NCBI GenBank assembly: GCA_963763085.1
Contig: CAVXNB010000003.1
Location: forward strand, 827,572 to 891,571
DNA length: 64,000 nt
Reading direction: 5' to 3'
Source of the DNA: CAVXNB01 sp963763085
GTDB taxonomy: Bacteria; Actinomycetota; Acidimicrobiia; Acidimicrobiales; Bog-793
Both the position numbers and the translations under genes were made by a program. The notes under the pieces are model-generated. The model saw only the letters and a list, made by a program, of their open reading frames with translations. It was not told the DNA's origin and did not search any database. Positions within the stretch are counted from its first letter, which is position 1. Each line of letters starts with the position of its first letter. Shown one piece after another: positions 53,499 through 62,765 of the stretch.

Positions 53499-56390
53499 CT
53501 AGAGCTCGTCCAGCTCCTCGGCAGTCATCAGGACGGCGCGCGGCTTGGACCCCTCGGAGGGGCCGACGACGCCGCGCCTCTCGAGAAGGTCCATCAGCCG
53601 GCCGGCCCGAGCAAAGCCGACCCGGAGCTTTCGCTGAAGCATGGACGTCGAGCCTAGCTGTGACCGGACGACCAGCTCCATCGCCTCTTGCAGGTGCTCG
53701 TCGTCGTCATCCTCCGCTCCCCTGCCGGCACGGCCAGATGACTCCTCGCCTTCGACCCCTTCGACGTAACGCGGCCCGCTCTGCCGGCGCCACTGGCCGA
53801 CCACCGCCCGGACCTCGTCCTCGCTCACCCACGGCCCTTGGATCCGGCGTGGGATGCTGGACGACGCCGTCAGCAGCAGCAGGTCGCCCCGCCCTACGAG
53901 GCGCTCCGCGCCGGGCTGGTCGAGAATGACCCGGCTGTCGGCGAGGGACGAGACCGAGAAGGCGAGCCGGGAGGGGATGTTCGCCTTGATCACGCCGGTG
54001 ATCACGTCGACCGACGGTCGCTGGGTGGCGATGACCAAGTGGATCCCGACCGCGCGCGCCATCTGTGCGATCCGGCAGATCGATTCCTCCACGTCCCGGG
54101 CGGCAACCATCATGAGGTCGTTGAGCTCGTCGACCACGATGAGGATGTACGGCAGCCGGCCCAGGTGCGGCCCCGAGCCGGCGTCACGAGCCTCGTCGGA
54201 GTTGTCCGGGTCGTCCAAGGCGCCGCCGAGGTCCGGCGCGTCCGGATCGCCCGGTACATTGCCGGCGGCCGAGGCGTCCGCCGACTCCAGGGCGTCCGCG
54301 GCCTCCGCGGAATCCGCGGCGTCCGGGCCTCCGGCGGGATCCAAGTCGAGGTCGATGTCGCCGCCGCCGGCGTGAGCGGGGTCACCCTCCGCCTCGGCGA
54401 GCGGCAACGCACGAAGGCTGGGCGGGCCGCCGTTGAGCTCGCCGCGGTCAATGGCAGCGTTGTAGCCCGTGATGTCCCGCATACCGCATTCGGCGAGCAG
54501 GTCGTAGCGCCGCTCCATCTCCGTCACGGCCCACGAGAGCGCGTTTGCTGCCCGTTTCGGGTTGACCACGACCTGGGTGAGCAGATGCGGAAGACCGTTG
54601 TAGTGGCCGAGCTCGACTCGTTTCGGGTCGACGAGGATAAGGCGGACGTCGTCCGGCGTGGCGCGCATGAGGATCGACGTGATGACGGAATTGATGCAGG
54701 ACGACTTTCCGGCCCCGGTGGCACCTGCGATGAGCAGGTGGGGCATCTCGGCAAGATTCACCATCACCGAGCGGCCGGCGATGTCCCTGCCGAGGGCGAC
54801 GTCGAGCGGGTGTGTCGAGCGCAAGGCCTCGTGCGACTGGAGCACGCCGCCCAGGGTCACGAGCTGCCGGTCCCTGTTCGGCACCTCGACGCCTATCGCC
54901 GAGCGCCCCGGAATCGGGGCGAGAATGCGCACGTCGGGCGAGGCCATGGCGTAGGCGATGTCCTTGGCCAGGTTCGTCACGCGGGCCACTTTCACCCCGG
55001 CTCCGAGCTCCAGCTCGAAACGGGTCACCGTAGGTCCCACCGTGTACCCGACCAGGTGCGTCTCGACGCCGTGGGCAGCAAGGGCGCGCTCGAGGACGCG
55101 GCCGCGCTCCTCGATCACCTTCTTGTCGAGATCCTGTTCCTTGGTCCTCTTCAGCAACCTCAGCGGCGGCAGCTTCCAGGAGCCGGCGGTCGGCGTCACC
55201 GGGAGGGTGAGCTGTTCGGCCCTTCCTGCGGCTCCCGTCCCTCGGAGCACGTCTACTCCGACCGCGTCGCCGGCCGGCGGCTCGCCACCTGCGACCGGCT
55301 CGTCCACGGGTCCCACGCGTCCGCCGCCGGCCGGGTCCTGAGCACCGTCCTCGTCGCCGTCGACGTCGCCTCGGGGCGATTCCAACCCAGCGGGAAGCAC
55401 CGAGACGTGACCGGTTCCTGGCGCGACCCCTCCGGTGATCACCGGCCAGACGCCGAATCCATCGGTTCCGCCGGCCCCGGTCCGGGCACCACCGGCACCG
55501 GCTCCGTTGGCGGTGCTCGACGGGCGCTGATCGAGCGGCTCCACTCGCATGGCGGCGATCCAGTCGCCGACGTGGGCTGCCGTCCAGTGCACCGCGACTC
55601 CGAGGGCCCGAGCCACTCCCCTGACAACCGATAGCAGGGGCATGCCGAGCAGGCCGCACATCGATGCGACGGCGACGGCACCAAGCAGAACGGCCGCTCC
55701 GGCAACGCCGACGACCTTCGCCAGGCCACCTCCGACGCCGGCGCCGACGGCACCGCCGGCCCCTCCGAGCACGAGCCAGGATGCCGAGATCCACGGTGAG
55801 CCTGCCGCCAGATCCCCGAGGCCGGCGGAAGCGACGAGCAGGAGCGCCAGCGCCACGAGGACTCCTCCGAGTCCCCGTCGCGCCCGTCCGGCAAGGAGGA
55901 CGACGCCAGCGACGGCGAGCGCCACCGGCGCCACGTCGCCTCCCCAGCCGAGCGCCCTGGCACTTCCCTCTCGAAGCAGATTGCCCGCCGGTCCGAGCAG
56001 GTTGAAATAGAGGCCGAGCGACGTCAGAACCGCTGCGACAACGAAGATCCAGCCCCAAGCGTCCTCCGAGGGCGCCGCGAAGAGGTCGACCAGATGCCTG
56101 ACGCCTCGCCCGAGCAGCGTCGTCTTCCCGCGTGCCGGCGCCTTCCGGCGCGCGGGGGCCTTCCGACGTGCCGGTGCAGCCCGCCCGAGGCTCTTCCCAC
56201 CGGCGATGGCGGCGGGACGCCGCGTGGCCGACGGCTTGGCCCGCACCGAAGCCGAGCCGACGGTGCCGGTCGGTCGAGCCGGCTTGCGCCCCTTGCCCGA
56301 AGGCGCGGCGGCAGGCGCCGCTCGACTGGAGATGACGCGTCTGGGAACTGCCACAGTAGGAACAACGCTAACACCAGCCACTCGAGGCAA
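53499..56390 (-). CDS. ftsK: FtsK/SpoIIIE-family DNA translocase
   Basis: 963 residues. A basic Ala/Pro/Lys-rich N-terminal tail with repeated RRKAPA units, four hydrophobic membrane segments (about residues 112-270), a linker, then the motor: 'KAAAHGVETHLVGYTVGPTVTRFELELG'-like alpha domain, Walker A 'LLIAGATGAGKSSCINSV' (about residue 555), Walker B 'YILIVVDELNDLMMVAARDVEESICRIAQMARAVGIHLVIATQRPSVDVITG', and a C-terminal gamma winged helix ('STSMLQRKLRVGFARAGRLMDLLERRGVVG'). It moves chromosomal DNA through the septum. Residues about 657-742 form an Ala/Asp-rich acidic insertion between Walker A and B, not usual for the family. The TTG 56390 start is uncertain. Confidence 0.93.
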   Translation of the reverse strand: MPRVAGVSVVPTVAVPRRVISSRAAPAAAPSGKGRKPARPTGTVGSASVRAKPSATRRPAAIAGGKSLGRAAPARRKAPARRKAPARGKTTLLGRGVRHLVDLFAAPSEDAWGWIFVVAAVLTSLGLYFNLLGPAGNLLREGSARALGWGGDVAPVALAVAGVVLLAGRARRGLGGVLVALALLLVASAGLGDLAAGSPWISASWLVLGGAGGAVGAGVGGGLAKVVGVAGAAVLLGAVAVASMCGLLGMPLLSVVRGVARALGVAVHWTAAHVGDWIAAMRVEPLDQRPSSTANGAGAGGARTGAGGTDGFGVWPVITGGVAPGTGHVSVLPAGLESPRGDVDGDEDGAQDPAGGGRVGPVDEPVAGGEPPAGDAVGVDVLRGTGAAGRAEQLTLPVTPTAGSWKLPPLRLLKRTKEQDLDKKVIEERGRVLERALAAHGVETHLVGYTVGPTVTRFELELGAGVKVARVTNLAKDIAYAMASPDVRILAPIPGRSAIGVEVPNRDRQLVTLGGVLQSHEALRSTHPLDVALGRDIAGRSVMVNLAEMPHLLIAGATGAGKSSCINSVITSILMRATPDDVRLILVDPKRVELGHYNGLPHLLTQVVVNPKRAANALSWAVTEMERRYDLLAECGMRDITGYNAAIDRGELNGGPPSLRALPLAEAEGDPAHAGGGDIDLDLDPAGGPDAADSAEAADALESADASAAGNVPGDPDAPDLGGALDDPDNSDEARDAGSGPHLGRLPYILIVVDELNDLMMVAARDVEESICRIAQMARAVGIHLVIATQRPSVDVITGVIKANIPSRLAFSVSSLADSRVILDQPGAERLVGRGDLLLLTASSSIPRRIQGPWVSEDEVRAVVGQWRRQSGPRYVEGVEGEESSGRAGRGAEDDDDEHLQEAMELVVRSQLGSTSMLQRKLRVGFARAGRLMDLLERRGVVGPSEGSKPRAVLMTAEELDEL

Positions 56391-56428
56391 CTGTGACCCC
56401 GGTGGGCTCTGGTAAGAGAAACTCCTGC

Positions 56429-58090
56429 TCAGGCCTCGAGAACGAGCGGCACAATCATGGGCCGGCGCCGTGTGCGGTCGCTCACGATCCGACCGACGGT
56501 GCGGCGGATCACCCGACGGAGGGCGTCGGGGTCATGAGTGCCCTCGCCCACCGCCACCTCGATCGCCTTCACGAGGGCGGAGCGCAGCTCTTCGACGACA
56601 GGCTCCGCACCCGGCTCGTCCAGGAAACCGCGGCTCACGATCTCGGGCGCGCCGACGAGCTCGCCGGAGCGGCTGTCGACCGTCACGACGGCGACCACGA
56701 CGCCCTCCTCCGCCAGCACCCGCCGGTCCCGCAGCACGCCGACACCGACGTCCCCGACGATGCCGTCGACGAACACGTGAGCAGCCGAGACCTCGCCGGC
56801 GAAGTCGATCCCCTCGTCGCCCAGCTGCACCACGTCGCCGTCCTCGCAGATCAGAACCTCGTCCGGCATGACGCCCATCTCGATCGCGAGGCGCGAGTGC
56901 CGGACCAGCATGCGGTATTCGCCGTGCACGGGTACGAAGCTGCGCGGCCGCGCGACCGAAAGCAGAATGGCCAGCTCACCCTGGCGGGCGTGGCCGCTCT
57001 CGTGCACGTGGGCCACGCCGGCGTGGATCACCTCGGCGCCGCGGCGAGCGAGCCCGTCCATCACCTTCGCCACCGCCCACTCGTTGCCGGGGATGGCATG
57101 CGAGCTCAGGACGACAACGTCGCCCTCCTCCACCCGCAACCACCGGCTTTCGCCGGAGGCCATCTGGGCCAGGGCCGACATCGGCTCGCCCTGGGACCCG
57201 GTTGAGATGACGCAGATCTCGCCCGGGTTGTGGTCGCCGATGGTCTCGATGTCGGCGAACGAGCGCTCCGGGATCGTCAGCACGCCTAGCTCGAGTGCGA
57301 GCGCGACGTTCTTCTGCATCGAGCGGCCCAGGAGCGCGACCTTGCGACCGCTCGCGATGGCGGCGTCCGCGAGCTGCTGGATCCGGTGCACATGGCTCGC
57401 AAAGCAGGCCACCACGATCCGACGACCCCTCTGCGCCAGGAAGATCCTGCGAAGTGACTCGCCCACGCTGCTCTCGCTGCCGGTGTAGCCGGGAAGCTCC
57501 GCGTTCGTCGAGTCCGAGAGGAGCAGACGGACGCCTTCGGTGGCGGCGATCTGCCCAATCCGGGAGAGGTCCGTGCGGCGCTTGTCGACGGGGTTCAGGT
57601 CGAGCTTGAAATCGCCGCTGTGGAGCACCACCCCTTGCGCGGTGTGGAACGCGATCGCAAAACCGTTCGGTACCGAATGAGTCACAGGTATGAACTCGAC
57701 GTCGAACGGCCCGATCCTGCGCCGCTCGCCGTCGCGCACGGGCACGAGCGCGGCCTTCTGGGCGAGCCCTGCCTCGTCGAGCCGGTTGCGGGCGAACCCG
57801 AGCGTCAGCGCCGAGCCATAGATCCGGGCGTCGACGTCGCGCAGCAGGTAGGCGAGCGCACCCACGTGGTCCTCGTGCCCGTGGGTGAGCACGATCCCGT
57901 CGACGTCGTCGGCCCGCTCGCGCAGAAACGTGAAGTCCGGCAGCACGAGGTCGACCCCCGGCATCTCGGCATTGGGGAACATCACCCCGCAGTCGAGGAC
58001 CACGAGCCGGCCCTCCTGTTCGAGAACCGCACAGTTGCGGCCGATCTCCCCGAGCCCGCCGAGGAAGGAGATCCGGACCGCCTCAGGCAT
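56429..58090 (-). CDS. rnj: Ribonuclease J
   Basis: 553 residues, MBL/beta-CASP ribonuclease with endo- and 5'-exonuclease activity in RNA processing and decay. Metal motif 'VLTHGHEDHVGALAYLL', 'VTHSVPNGFAIAFHTAQGVVLHSGDFKLD', 'LLLSDSTNAELPGYTGSE', beta-CASP 'IVVACFASHVHRIQQLADAA' and 'VHGEYRMLVRHSRLA'. ATG 58090 is chosen because MPEAVRISFLGGLGEIGRNC is the family N-terminus. It overlaps the dapA stop by eight bases. Confidence 0.95.
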   Translation of the reverse strand: MPEAVRISFLGGLGEIGRNCAVLEQEGRLVVLDCGVMFPNAEMPGVDLVLPDFTFLRERADDVDGIVLTHGHEDHVGALAYLLRDVDARIYGSALTLGFARNRLDEAGLAQKAALVPVRDGERRRIGPFDVEFIPVTHSVPNGFAIAFHTAQGVVLHSGDFKLDLNPVDKRRTDLSRIGQIAATEGVRLLLSDSTNAELPGYTGSESSVGESLRRIFLAQRGRRIVVACFASHVHRIQQLADAAIASGRKVALLGRSMQKNVALALELGVLTIPERSFADIETIGDHNPGEICVISTGSQGEPMSALAQMASGESRWLRVEEGDVVVLSSHAIPGNEWAVAKVMDGLARRGAEVIHAGVAHVHESGHARQGELAILLSVARPRSFVPVHGEYRMLVRHSRLAIEMGVMPDEVLICEDGDVVQLGDEGIDFAGEVSAAHVFVDGIVGDVGVGVLRDRRVLAEEGVVVAVVTVDSRSGELVGAPEIVSRGFLDEPGAEPVVEELRSALVKAIEVAVGEGTHDPDALRRVIRRTVGRIVSDRTRRRPMIVPLVLEA

Positions 58091-59051
58091 GCCGGCTCGC
58101 CACTCCGCTCCTCGCCAGCCGACTCGAACGCCACGACTCCAGGCTGGCGAGCATGGAGCTGGCCGCAGGCTCGAGCCAATCCGGTGGCGGCCCCATCGGG
58201 AGGCGGCACCCCCCCGCTGGGAGGCCGAGCAGTCCGAGGACCGCCTTGGCCGGCAGCGGGTTCGGAGCCTCGTCGCCGGATTGGAACGCAACCGCCTCGA
58301 GCAGCGCGGCATTCAGCTCCCGGGCACCCTCCACGTCACCGTCGACGAAGCGGCGCACCATCTCGCCGAGCTCCTCGCCGATCCAGTGGGACGCGACGCT
58401 CACGACTCCGACGGCTCCGATCGCCAGAAGCGGAAGGGTCAGCGGGTCGTCACCGCTGTAGCAGTCGAAGCCTGCCCCGGCCTCAGCCACGAGCCGCGCG
58501 GTGCCGGCCGGGTTGCCGGACGCGTCCTTCACGCCGACGACGTTGGAAAACGAGCGCGTCAGGCGCAGCATCGTCTCGAGCTCTATCTTGCGCCCGCTGC
58601 GAATCGGGATGTCGTAGAGCACTACCGGGAGCGTCGTGGCCGCCGCGACCGCGGCAAAGTGGGCTTCGATTCCGCTCTGGGACGGGCGGTTGTAGTAGGG
58701 CGTGACCGCCAGAATCCCGGCCGCGCCGGCAGCCGTCGCCGCGCGGGTGAGCTCCACCGAGTGGGCCGTGTCGTTCGTGCCGGCACCGGCGATCACCGGC
58801 ACCGTGACGGCGCCGGAAACCGCCGACCAGAGGTCGATCCGCTCGGCGTCGGTCAGGGTCGGCCCTTCGCCGGTCGTGCCGGTGACCACGAGGGCGTCAC
58901 TGCCGTGGTCGGCAAGATGGCGGGCGAGCGCTGTCGCCCCGTCGAGATCGACCCGTCCGTCCCCGTCGAAGGGGGTCACCATCGCGGTCACCACTGCGCC
59001 GAACCGCCCGGCTCGTCGAGCCGCCGTCACAATTGTCCGCGGCCTGATCAC
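58083..59051 (-). CDS. dapA: 4-hydroxy-tetrahydrodipicolinate synthase
   Basis: 322 residues, TIM-barrel lyase condensing pyruvate and aspartate semialdehyde in the lysine/diaminopimelate pathway. 'GAVVTAMVTPFDGDGRVDL', 'VVTGTTGEGPTLTDAER', 'AVTPYYNRPSQSG', Tyr in 'VVLYDIPIRSG', Schiff-base Lys in 'VVGVKDASGN' and 'YSGDDPLTLPLLAIGA' fit DapA. GTG 59051 gives a slightly long N-terminus; GTG 59030 is an alternative. dapA–rnj–ftsK is the usual actinobacterial order. Confidence 0.94.
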   Translation of the reverse strand: MIRPRTIVTAARRAGRFGAVVTAMVTPFDGDGRVDLDGATALARHLADHGSDALVVTGTTGEGPTLTDAERIDLWSAVSGAVTVPVIAGAGTNDTAHSVELTRAATAAGAAGILAVTPYYNRPSQSGIEAHFAAVAAATTLPVVLYDIPIRSGRKIELETMLRLTRSFSNVVGVKDASGNPAGTARLVAEAGAGFDCYSGDDPLTLPLLAIGAVGVVSVASHWIGEELGEMVRRFVDGDVEGARELNAALLEAVAFQSGDEAPNPLPAKAVLGLLGLPAGGCRLPMGPPPDWLEPAASSMLASLESWRSSRLARSGVASRHA

Positions 59052-59158
59052 GCATCGCAAGTTAGCAGGATGGAGATGTTTGAACCTGGTCAGCCGTCGT
59101 CTCGGAGAGTCAATGCTCCGAGCAGCGCCGGCCCTCGTGGCGCCAGGGGAGCCCGGCG

Positions 59159-60391
59159 TCACCGCTCGGGCTGAGGTTCCTTCGGAAGGCCCAACACCCG
59201 TTCGCCGATGATGTTCCGCATGATTTCGTCCGTCCCGCCGGCCACTCGCACCCCGGGCACGCCGAGCACGAACGGGACCCAGGCGTATGTCCCCCACTCG
59301 CCGGTGTCGGCGGTCAACCGCGGTCCGAGTACCTGAGCGGCCACCTCGGCGATCCGGCTCAAGTTCTGCGTCAGCGAGAGCTTGGCGATCGACAGCTCCG
59401 GACCGGGCAACTGACCGGCGCGAATGCCCGCCAGGGCACGATCGTTGGTATAGCGCGCCACTTGCACCCTGATGAAGACGTCGACGAGCTTCTGACGGAC
59501 AACGGGGGTTGAGCCGACGTGACGGACAAGCTCGACCAGCCGCTCCAGCGACTCGGCGACGGGCACGGACGCTCCTCCGGCGCCGATCGCCGACCGCTCG
59601 TTCATCAGCGTCGTGAGGGCGACCGACCAGCCACCGTTCACCTCCCCGAGCAGGTGGTCGGCGGGGACGCGGACCTCGGAGAAGAAGACTTCGTTGAACG
59701 ACGACCCGCCAGTCATCTGGCGAAGCGGTCGGATCTCGACGCCGGGAGCGCGCATGTCGACCAGGAAAGCGGTGATTCCACGGTGCTTCTCGAGCTCCGG
59801 GTCGGTGCGGCACAGGACCTCGCCAATGTCGGCGTACTGGGCCACCGAGGTCCACACCTTCTGACCGGTGATTACCCACTCGTCGCCGTCGCGCACCGCC
59901 CGGGTGCCGAGCGAGGCGAGATCGCTGCCGGCACCCGGCTCGGAGAACAGCTGGCAGGCGATGATGTCCCCGCGGTGGAGGGGGCGTAGGTAGCGGTCCT
60001 TCCCCGCATCGGTGCCGTGGGCGAGGATCGTCGGGGCGACCATGCCGAGGCTGATCGCCCGGGGTGCCTGGCTCGGGGTCTCGTAGGCAGCCTCGACCGC
60101 GTCGTAGACGCGCTGGAACGACATCGGCAACTCACGACCGCCGTACCGGCTCGGGCCGGTGATCCAGCCGAAACCGGCGTCGAAGATCAGCCTCGCCCAC
60201 CGCTTGGCCTCGGCGACGACTCGCTCCTGCTCGGCCAGGGTCCGCTCGGGGATGACGAAGATCTCGTCGGATCCCTGACCGAACGATCCGCGGTCGCGCG
60301 GGCGCAAGCCTGCGTTCTCCGCGAGGAAGACTTCGGCCTGTCTCGCGAAAGCCACCTCGTCGAGATCGTCGCCGGCGCCGAGCTGTGTCAC
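59159..60391 (-). CDS. Acyl-CoA dehydrogenase
   Basis: 410 residues. Three-domain ACAD: N-terminal helices with 'GWITGPSRYGGRELPMSFQRVYDAVEAAYETP', FAD-contact 'CQLFSEPGAGSDLASLGTRAVRDGDEWVITGQKVWTSVAQYAD', and C-terminal 'TQNLSRIAEVAAQVLGPRLTAD' and 'VAGGTDEIMRNIIGERVLGLPKEP'. It is closest in pattern to the actinobacterial subgroup of large-substrate ACADs. Divergent from the acyl-CoA ligase gene with 87 bases between, which probably hold both promoters; the two enzymes would act in sequence on one fatty-acid-like substrate. Confidence 0.93.
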   Translation of the reverse strand: MTQLGAGDDLDEVAFARQAEVFLAENAGLRPRDRGSFGQGSDEIFVIPERTLAEQERVVAEAKRWARLIFDAGFGWITGPSRYGGRELPMSFQRVYDAVEAAYETPSQAPRAISLGMVAPTILAHGTDAGKDRYLRPLHRGDIIACQLFSEPGAGSDLASLGTRAVRDGDEWVITGQKVWTSVAQYADIGEVLCRTDPELEKHRGITAFLVDMRAPGVEIRPLRQMTGGSSFNEVFFSEVRVPADHLLGEVNGGWSVALTTLMNERSAIGAGGASVPVAESLERLVELVRHVGSTPVVRQKLVDVFIRVQVARYTNDRALAGIRAGQLPGPELSIAKLSLTQNLSRIAEVAAQVLGPRLTADTGEWGTYAWVPFVLGVPGVRVAGGTDEIMRNIIGERVLGLPKEPQPER

Positions 60392-60478
60392 CGGGGACGA
60401 CGATCTGCTGCCACCGGCGAGTCGCCCATGTTCCCATAATAGAGTGGCCTTTTAGCCGGCAGCACGTCAAGGAGGACA

Positions 60479-62050
60479 GTGGAGAGTCCGTCGTTCGTCC
60501 CGCTGACGCCGACCTCGTTTCTCGCCCGGTCGGCGTATGTCCACGGCGACCGGACCGCGGTCGTGGACGGGATCCTCCGCTTCACCTACTCGGAGCTCTG
60601 GACGCGGGCGAGGCGGCTCGCGGGAGGGCTACGCAGTCTCGGCGTCCAGCCCGGCGACCGCGTCGCCGTGCTCTCCCCCAACAGCCACATGCTCCTCGAG
60701 TCGCATTTCGGCGTCCCGCTCGCCGGTGGGGTCCTTGTCGCGATGAATGTGCGGCTCCATCCGCACGAGCTCGCCGACATCGTCGGCCACAGCGGTTCGG
60801 GTGTCCTCCTCTACGACTCGTCCCTCGCCGAACGGGCCCTCGAGCTCGCCGAGCTCAGCGGTGACACGTTGCAGCTCGTCGAGTCGCCCGGTGTGGGTGA
60901 CGCCGGCTACGAGTCGCTCCTCGATTCTGCGACCGAGCTCGCCGGCGTGGTCGACGACGAGCGATCGCTCTTGTCCATCAACTACACCAGCGGCACGACC
61001 GGCCGGCCGAAGGGGGTTATGTACCACCACAGGGGTGCCTACCTGCAGGCGCTCGCGATGGCGTTTCACACCGGGCTCGGTCCGGGAAGCAAGTTCCTCT
61101 GGACGCTTCCCATGTTCCACTGCAACGGTTGGTGCTTCCCTTGGGCGGTCACCGCCGCCGCGGGCACGCATGTGTGCCTTCGGGTTCTCGACCCGGCGGT
61201 CGCATGGGGGCATATCGAGCGAGACGGGATCACCCACCTGTGCGCCGCCCCGACGGTCCTCACCATGCTGAGCGACCACCCGGCGGCCAAGCGAGCACCC
61301 AACCGGCTCACGATCGCGACCGGTGGCTCCGCCCCCTCCCCGACGCTGCTTGGGCGGCTGTCCGACCTCAACGCGGACTTGATTCACCTGTATGGACTGA
61401 CCGAGACGTTCGGGCCCACTGTCCTCTGCGAGTGGAGGCCCGAATGGGACGGCCTGCCGGCCGAGGACCAGCACCGACGGAAGGCTATGCAGGGCGTTGG
61501 AAACGTGATCTCGGAACGGCTACGGGTCGTGGACCCCGCCGGCCGGGACGTGCCCGCGGACGGAGCCACCCTCGGCGAGGTGGCGCTCCGCGGCAACAAC
61601 GTCATGACGGGATATTTCGGTGACGCGGAGGCGACGGCGGCGGCGTTTTCCGACGGGTGGTTTCGCACCGGCGACATCGGGGTGCTTCATCCGGACGGTT
61701 ACCTCGAGCTCCGCGACCGAGCGAAGGACCTCATCGTCTCGGGCGGGGAGAACATCTCCACGATCCAGGTGGAACAGGCCATCGCCTCCCACCCGGCGGT
61801 CTCGGAGGTCGCTGTCATCGGGGTGCCGGACGACCTCTGGGGAGAGCGGCCGGCGGCGTACGTGACCCTGCGGGACGGGGCGGTGGCTGAGCCCGAGGAC
61901 ATCATCGAGCATGTCCGGCAGAGGTTGGCCGCCTTCAAGGCGCCGACGCGGGTCGAGTTCGGACCGCTCCCGAAGACCTCGACCGGCAAGATCCAGAAGA
62001 CTGTGCTCCGCGATGCAGCCTGGGCTGGACACGAGCGCCGCATCAACTGA
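60479..62050 (+). CDS. Acyl-CoA synthetase / fatty-acid–CoA ligase
   Basis: 523 residues, AMP-forming ligase. P-loop-like 'INYTSGTTGRPKGVMYHHRG', 'HLYGLTETFGPTVLCEW', 'GEVALRGNNVMTGYFGDAEATAAAFSDGWFRTGDIG', hinge 'DLIVSGGENISTIQVEQAIASHPAV' and catalytic Lys near the end in 'LPKTSTGKIQKTVLRD'. 'PMFHCNGWCFPW' and the overall pattern match medium/short-chain FadD-type ligases. GTG 60479 follows AAGGAGGAC. Activates an acid for the adjacent acyl-CoA dehydrogenase. Confidence 0.93.
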   Translation: MESPSFVPLTPTSFLARSAYVHGDRTAVVDGILRFTYSELWTRARRLAGGLRSLGVQPGDRVAVLSPNSHMLLESHFGVPLAGGVLVAMNVRLHPHELADIVGHSGSGVLLYDSSLAERALELAELSGDTLQLVESPGVGDAGYESLLDSATELAGVVDDERSLLSINYTSGTTGRPKGVMYHHRGAYLQALAMAFHTGLGPGSKFLWTLPMFHCNGWCFPWAVTAAAGTHVCLRVLDPAVAWGHIERDGITHLCAAPTVLTMLSDHPAAKRAPNRLTIATGGSAPSPTLLGRLSDLNADLIHLYGLTETFGPTVLCEWRPEWDGLPAEDQHRRKAMQGVGNVISERLRVVDPAGRDVPADGATLGEVALRGNNVMTGYFGDAEATAAAFSDGWFRTGDIGVLHPDGYLELRDRAKDLIVSGGENISTIQVEQAIASHPAVSEVAVIGVPDDLWGERPAAYVTLRDGAVAEPEDIIEHVRQRLAAFKAPTRVEFGPLPKTSTGKIQKTVLRDAAWAGHERRIN

Positions 62051-62065
62051 CTTCGGCGCGTGGGC

Positions 62066-62689
62066 TCAGGGAGCAGTGTCGTCCATGCCGCCTTCTAGCG
62101 GAACACCGAAGGACCGGACGAAATACGAGACGAGGTGGTAGTTCCCGACGACCATCACGAGCTCGAGTAGGTCGGCGTCGTCGTAGGAACCGGCGAGCGC
62201 CGACCAGGTGTCCTCTGAGATCACCGAGTCGGCGTGCAATTCGTCCGCCGCCGACAACAGCGCCCGCTCGCGCTCGTCCCACAGGGCCACGCCGGGGCCA
62301 TCCCGGATGGCGGCGACCTCGCCGGGGGTGAGCCCGCTCGCACCGGCGAGGCGCGAGTGGTGGACCCACTCGTAGCGCGCACCGCAGTTCCAGGCGGTCC
62401 TCAGGATCAGGAGCTCCCGGTCGCGCGGGACCAGCCGGCCGCGTCCCAACAAGTGGGCGGCGAACCGAGTCCACTTCATCAACAGCGCCGGATAGCACGC
62501 CATCACGAGGAAGAAGTTGAGGGGATCGCCGTCGTTCAGCGAGGCGCGCTGCACGAACGCGAGCAGCTCCGGGTCCCACTGCGACGGAGGGATGAGCCGA
62601 GCGCGAGGTGCGTCTGCGTCCGGGTTGGCGCGCTCGGCGCCATGGACCTGCCCCGGTTCAACGGGTCCGAGCCTGCCGTCGACACCCAT
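62066..62689 (-). CDS. Carboxymuconolactone-decarboxylase-family (AhpD-like) protein
   Basis: 207 residues of the CMD family: 'NDGDPLNFFLVMACYPALLMKWTRFAAHLLG…LVPRDRELLILRTAWNCGARYEWVHHSRLAGASGLTPGEVAAIRDG' with a conserved Glu, a single Cys in 'WNCGARYEW' and the following 'HHSRLA' histidines. AhpD has CxxC; here only one Cys is present, as in the subgroup without peroxidase activity. 'LVMVVGNYHLVSYFVRSFGVPLE' closes the all-helical fold. It lies 77 bases after the amidohydrolase gene on the same strand and is probably co-transcribed. Confidence 0.85.
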   Translation of the reverse strand: MGVDGRLGPVEPGQVHGAERANPDADAPRARLIPPSQWDPELLAFVQRASLNDGDPLNFFLVMACYPALLMKWTRFAAHLLGRGRLVPRDRELLILRTAWNCGARYEWVHHSRLAGASGLTPGEVAAIRDGPGVALWDERERALLSAADELHADSVISEDTWSALAGSYDDADLLELVMVVGNYHLVSYFVRSFGVPLEGGMDDTAP

Positions 62690-62765
62690 GGGGCCTCTCT
62701 CGAGTTGGAGGAGCCTTAGTGAGCCACGCCGGCCAACCCGCGCGAAGCTACAACGTCGTCGAGCT

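Noticed and set aside
60392..60478. Precise promoter boxes between the acyl-CoA dehydrogenase and ligase genes
   Set aside because: A CATAAT-like box is present, but no -35 with acceptable spacing could be paired, so no promoter is called.
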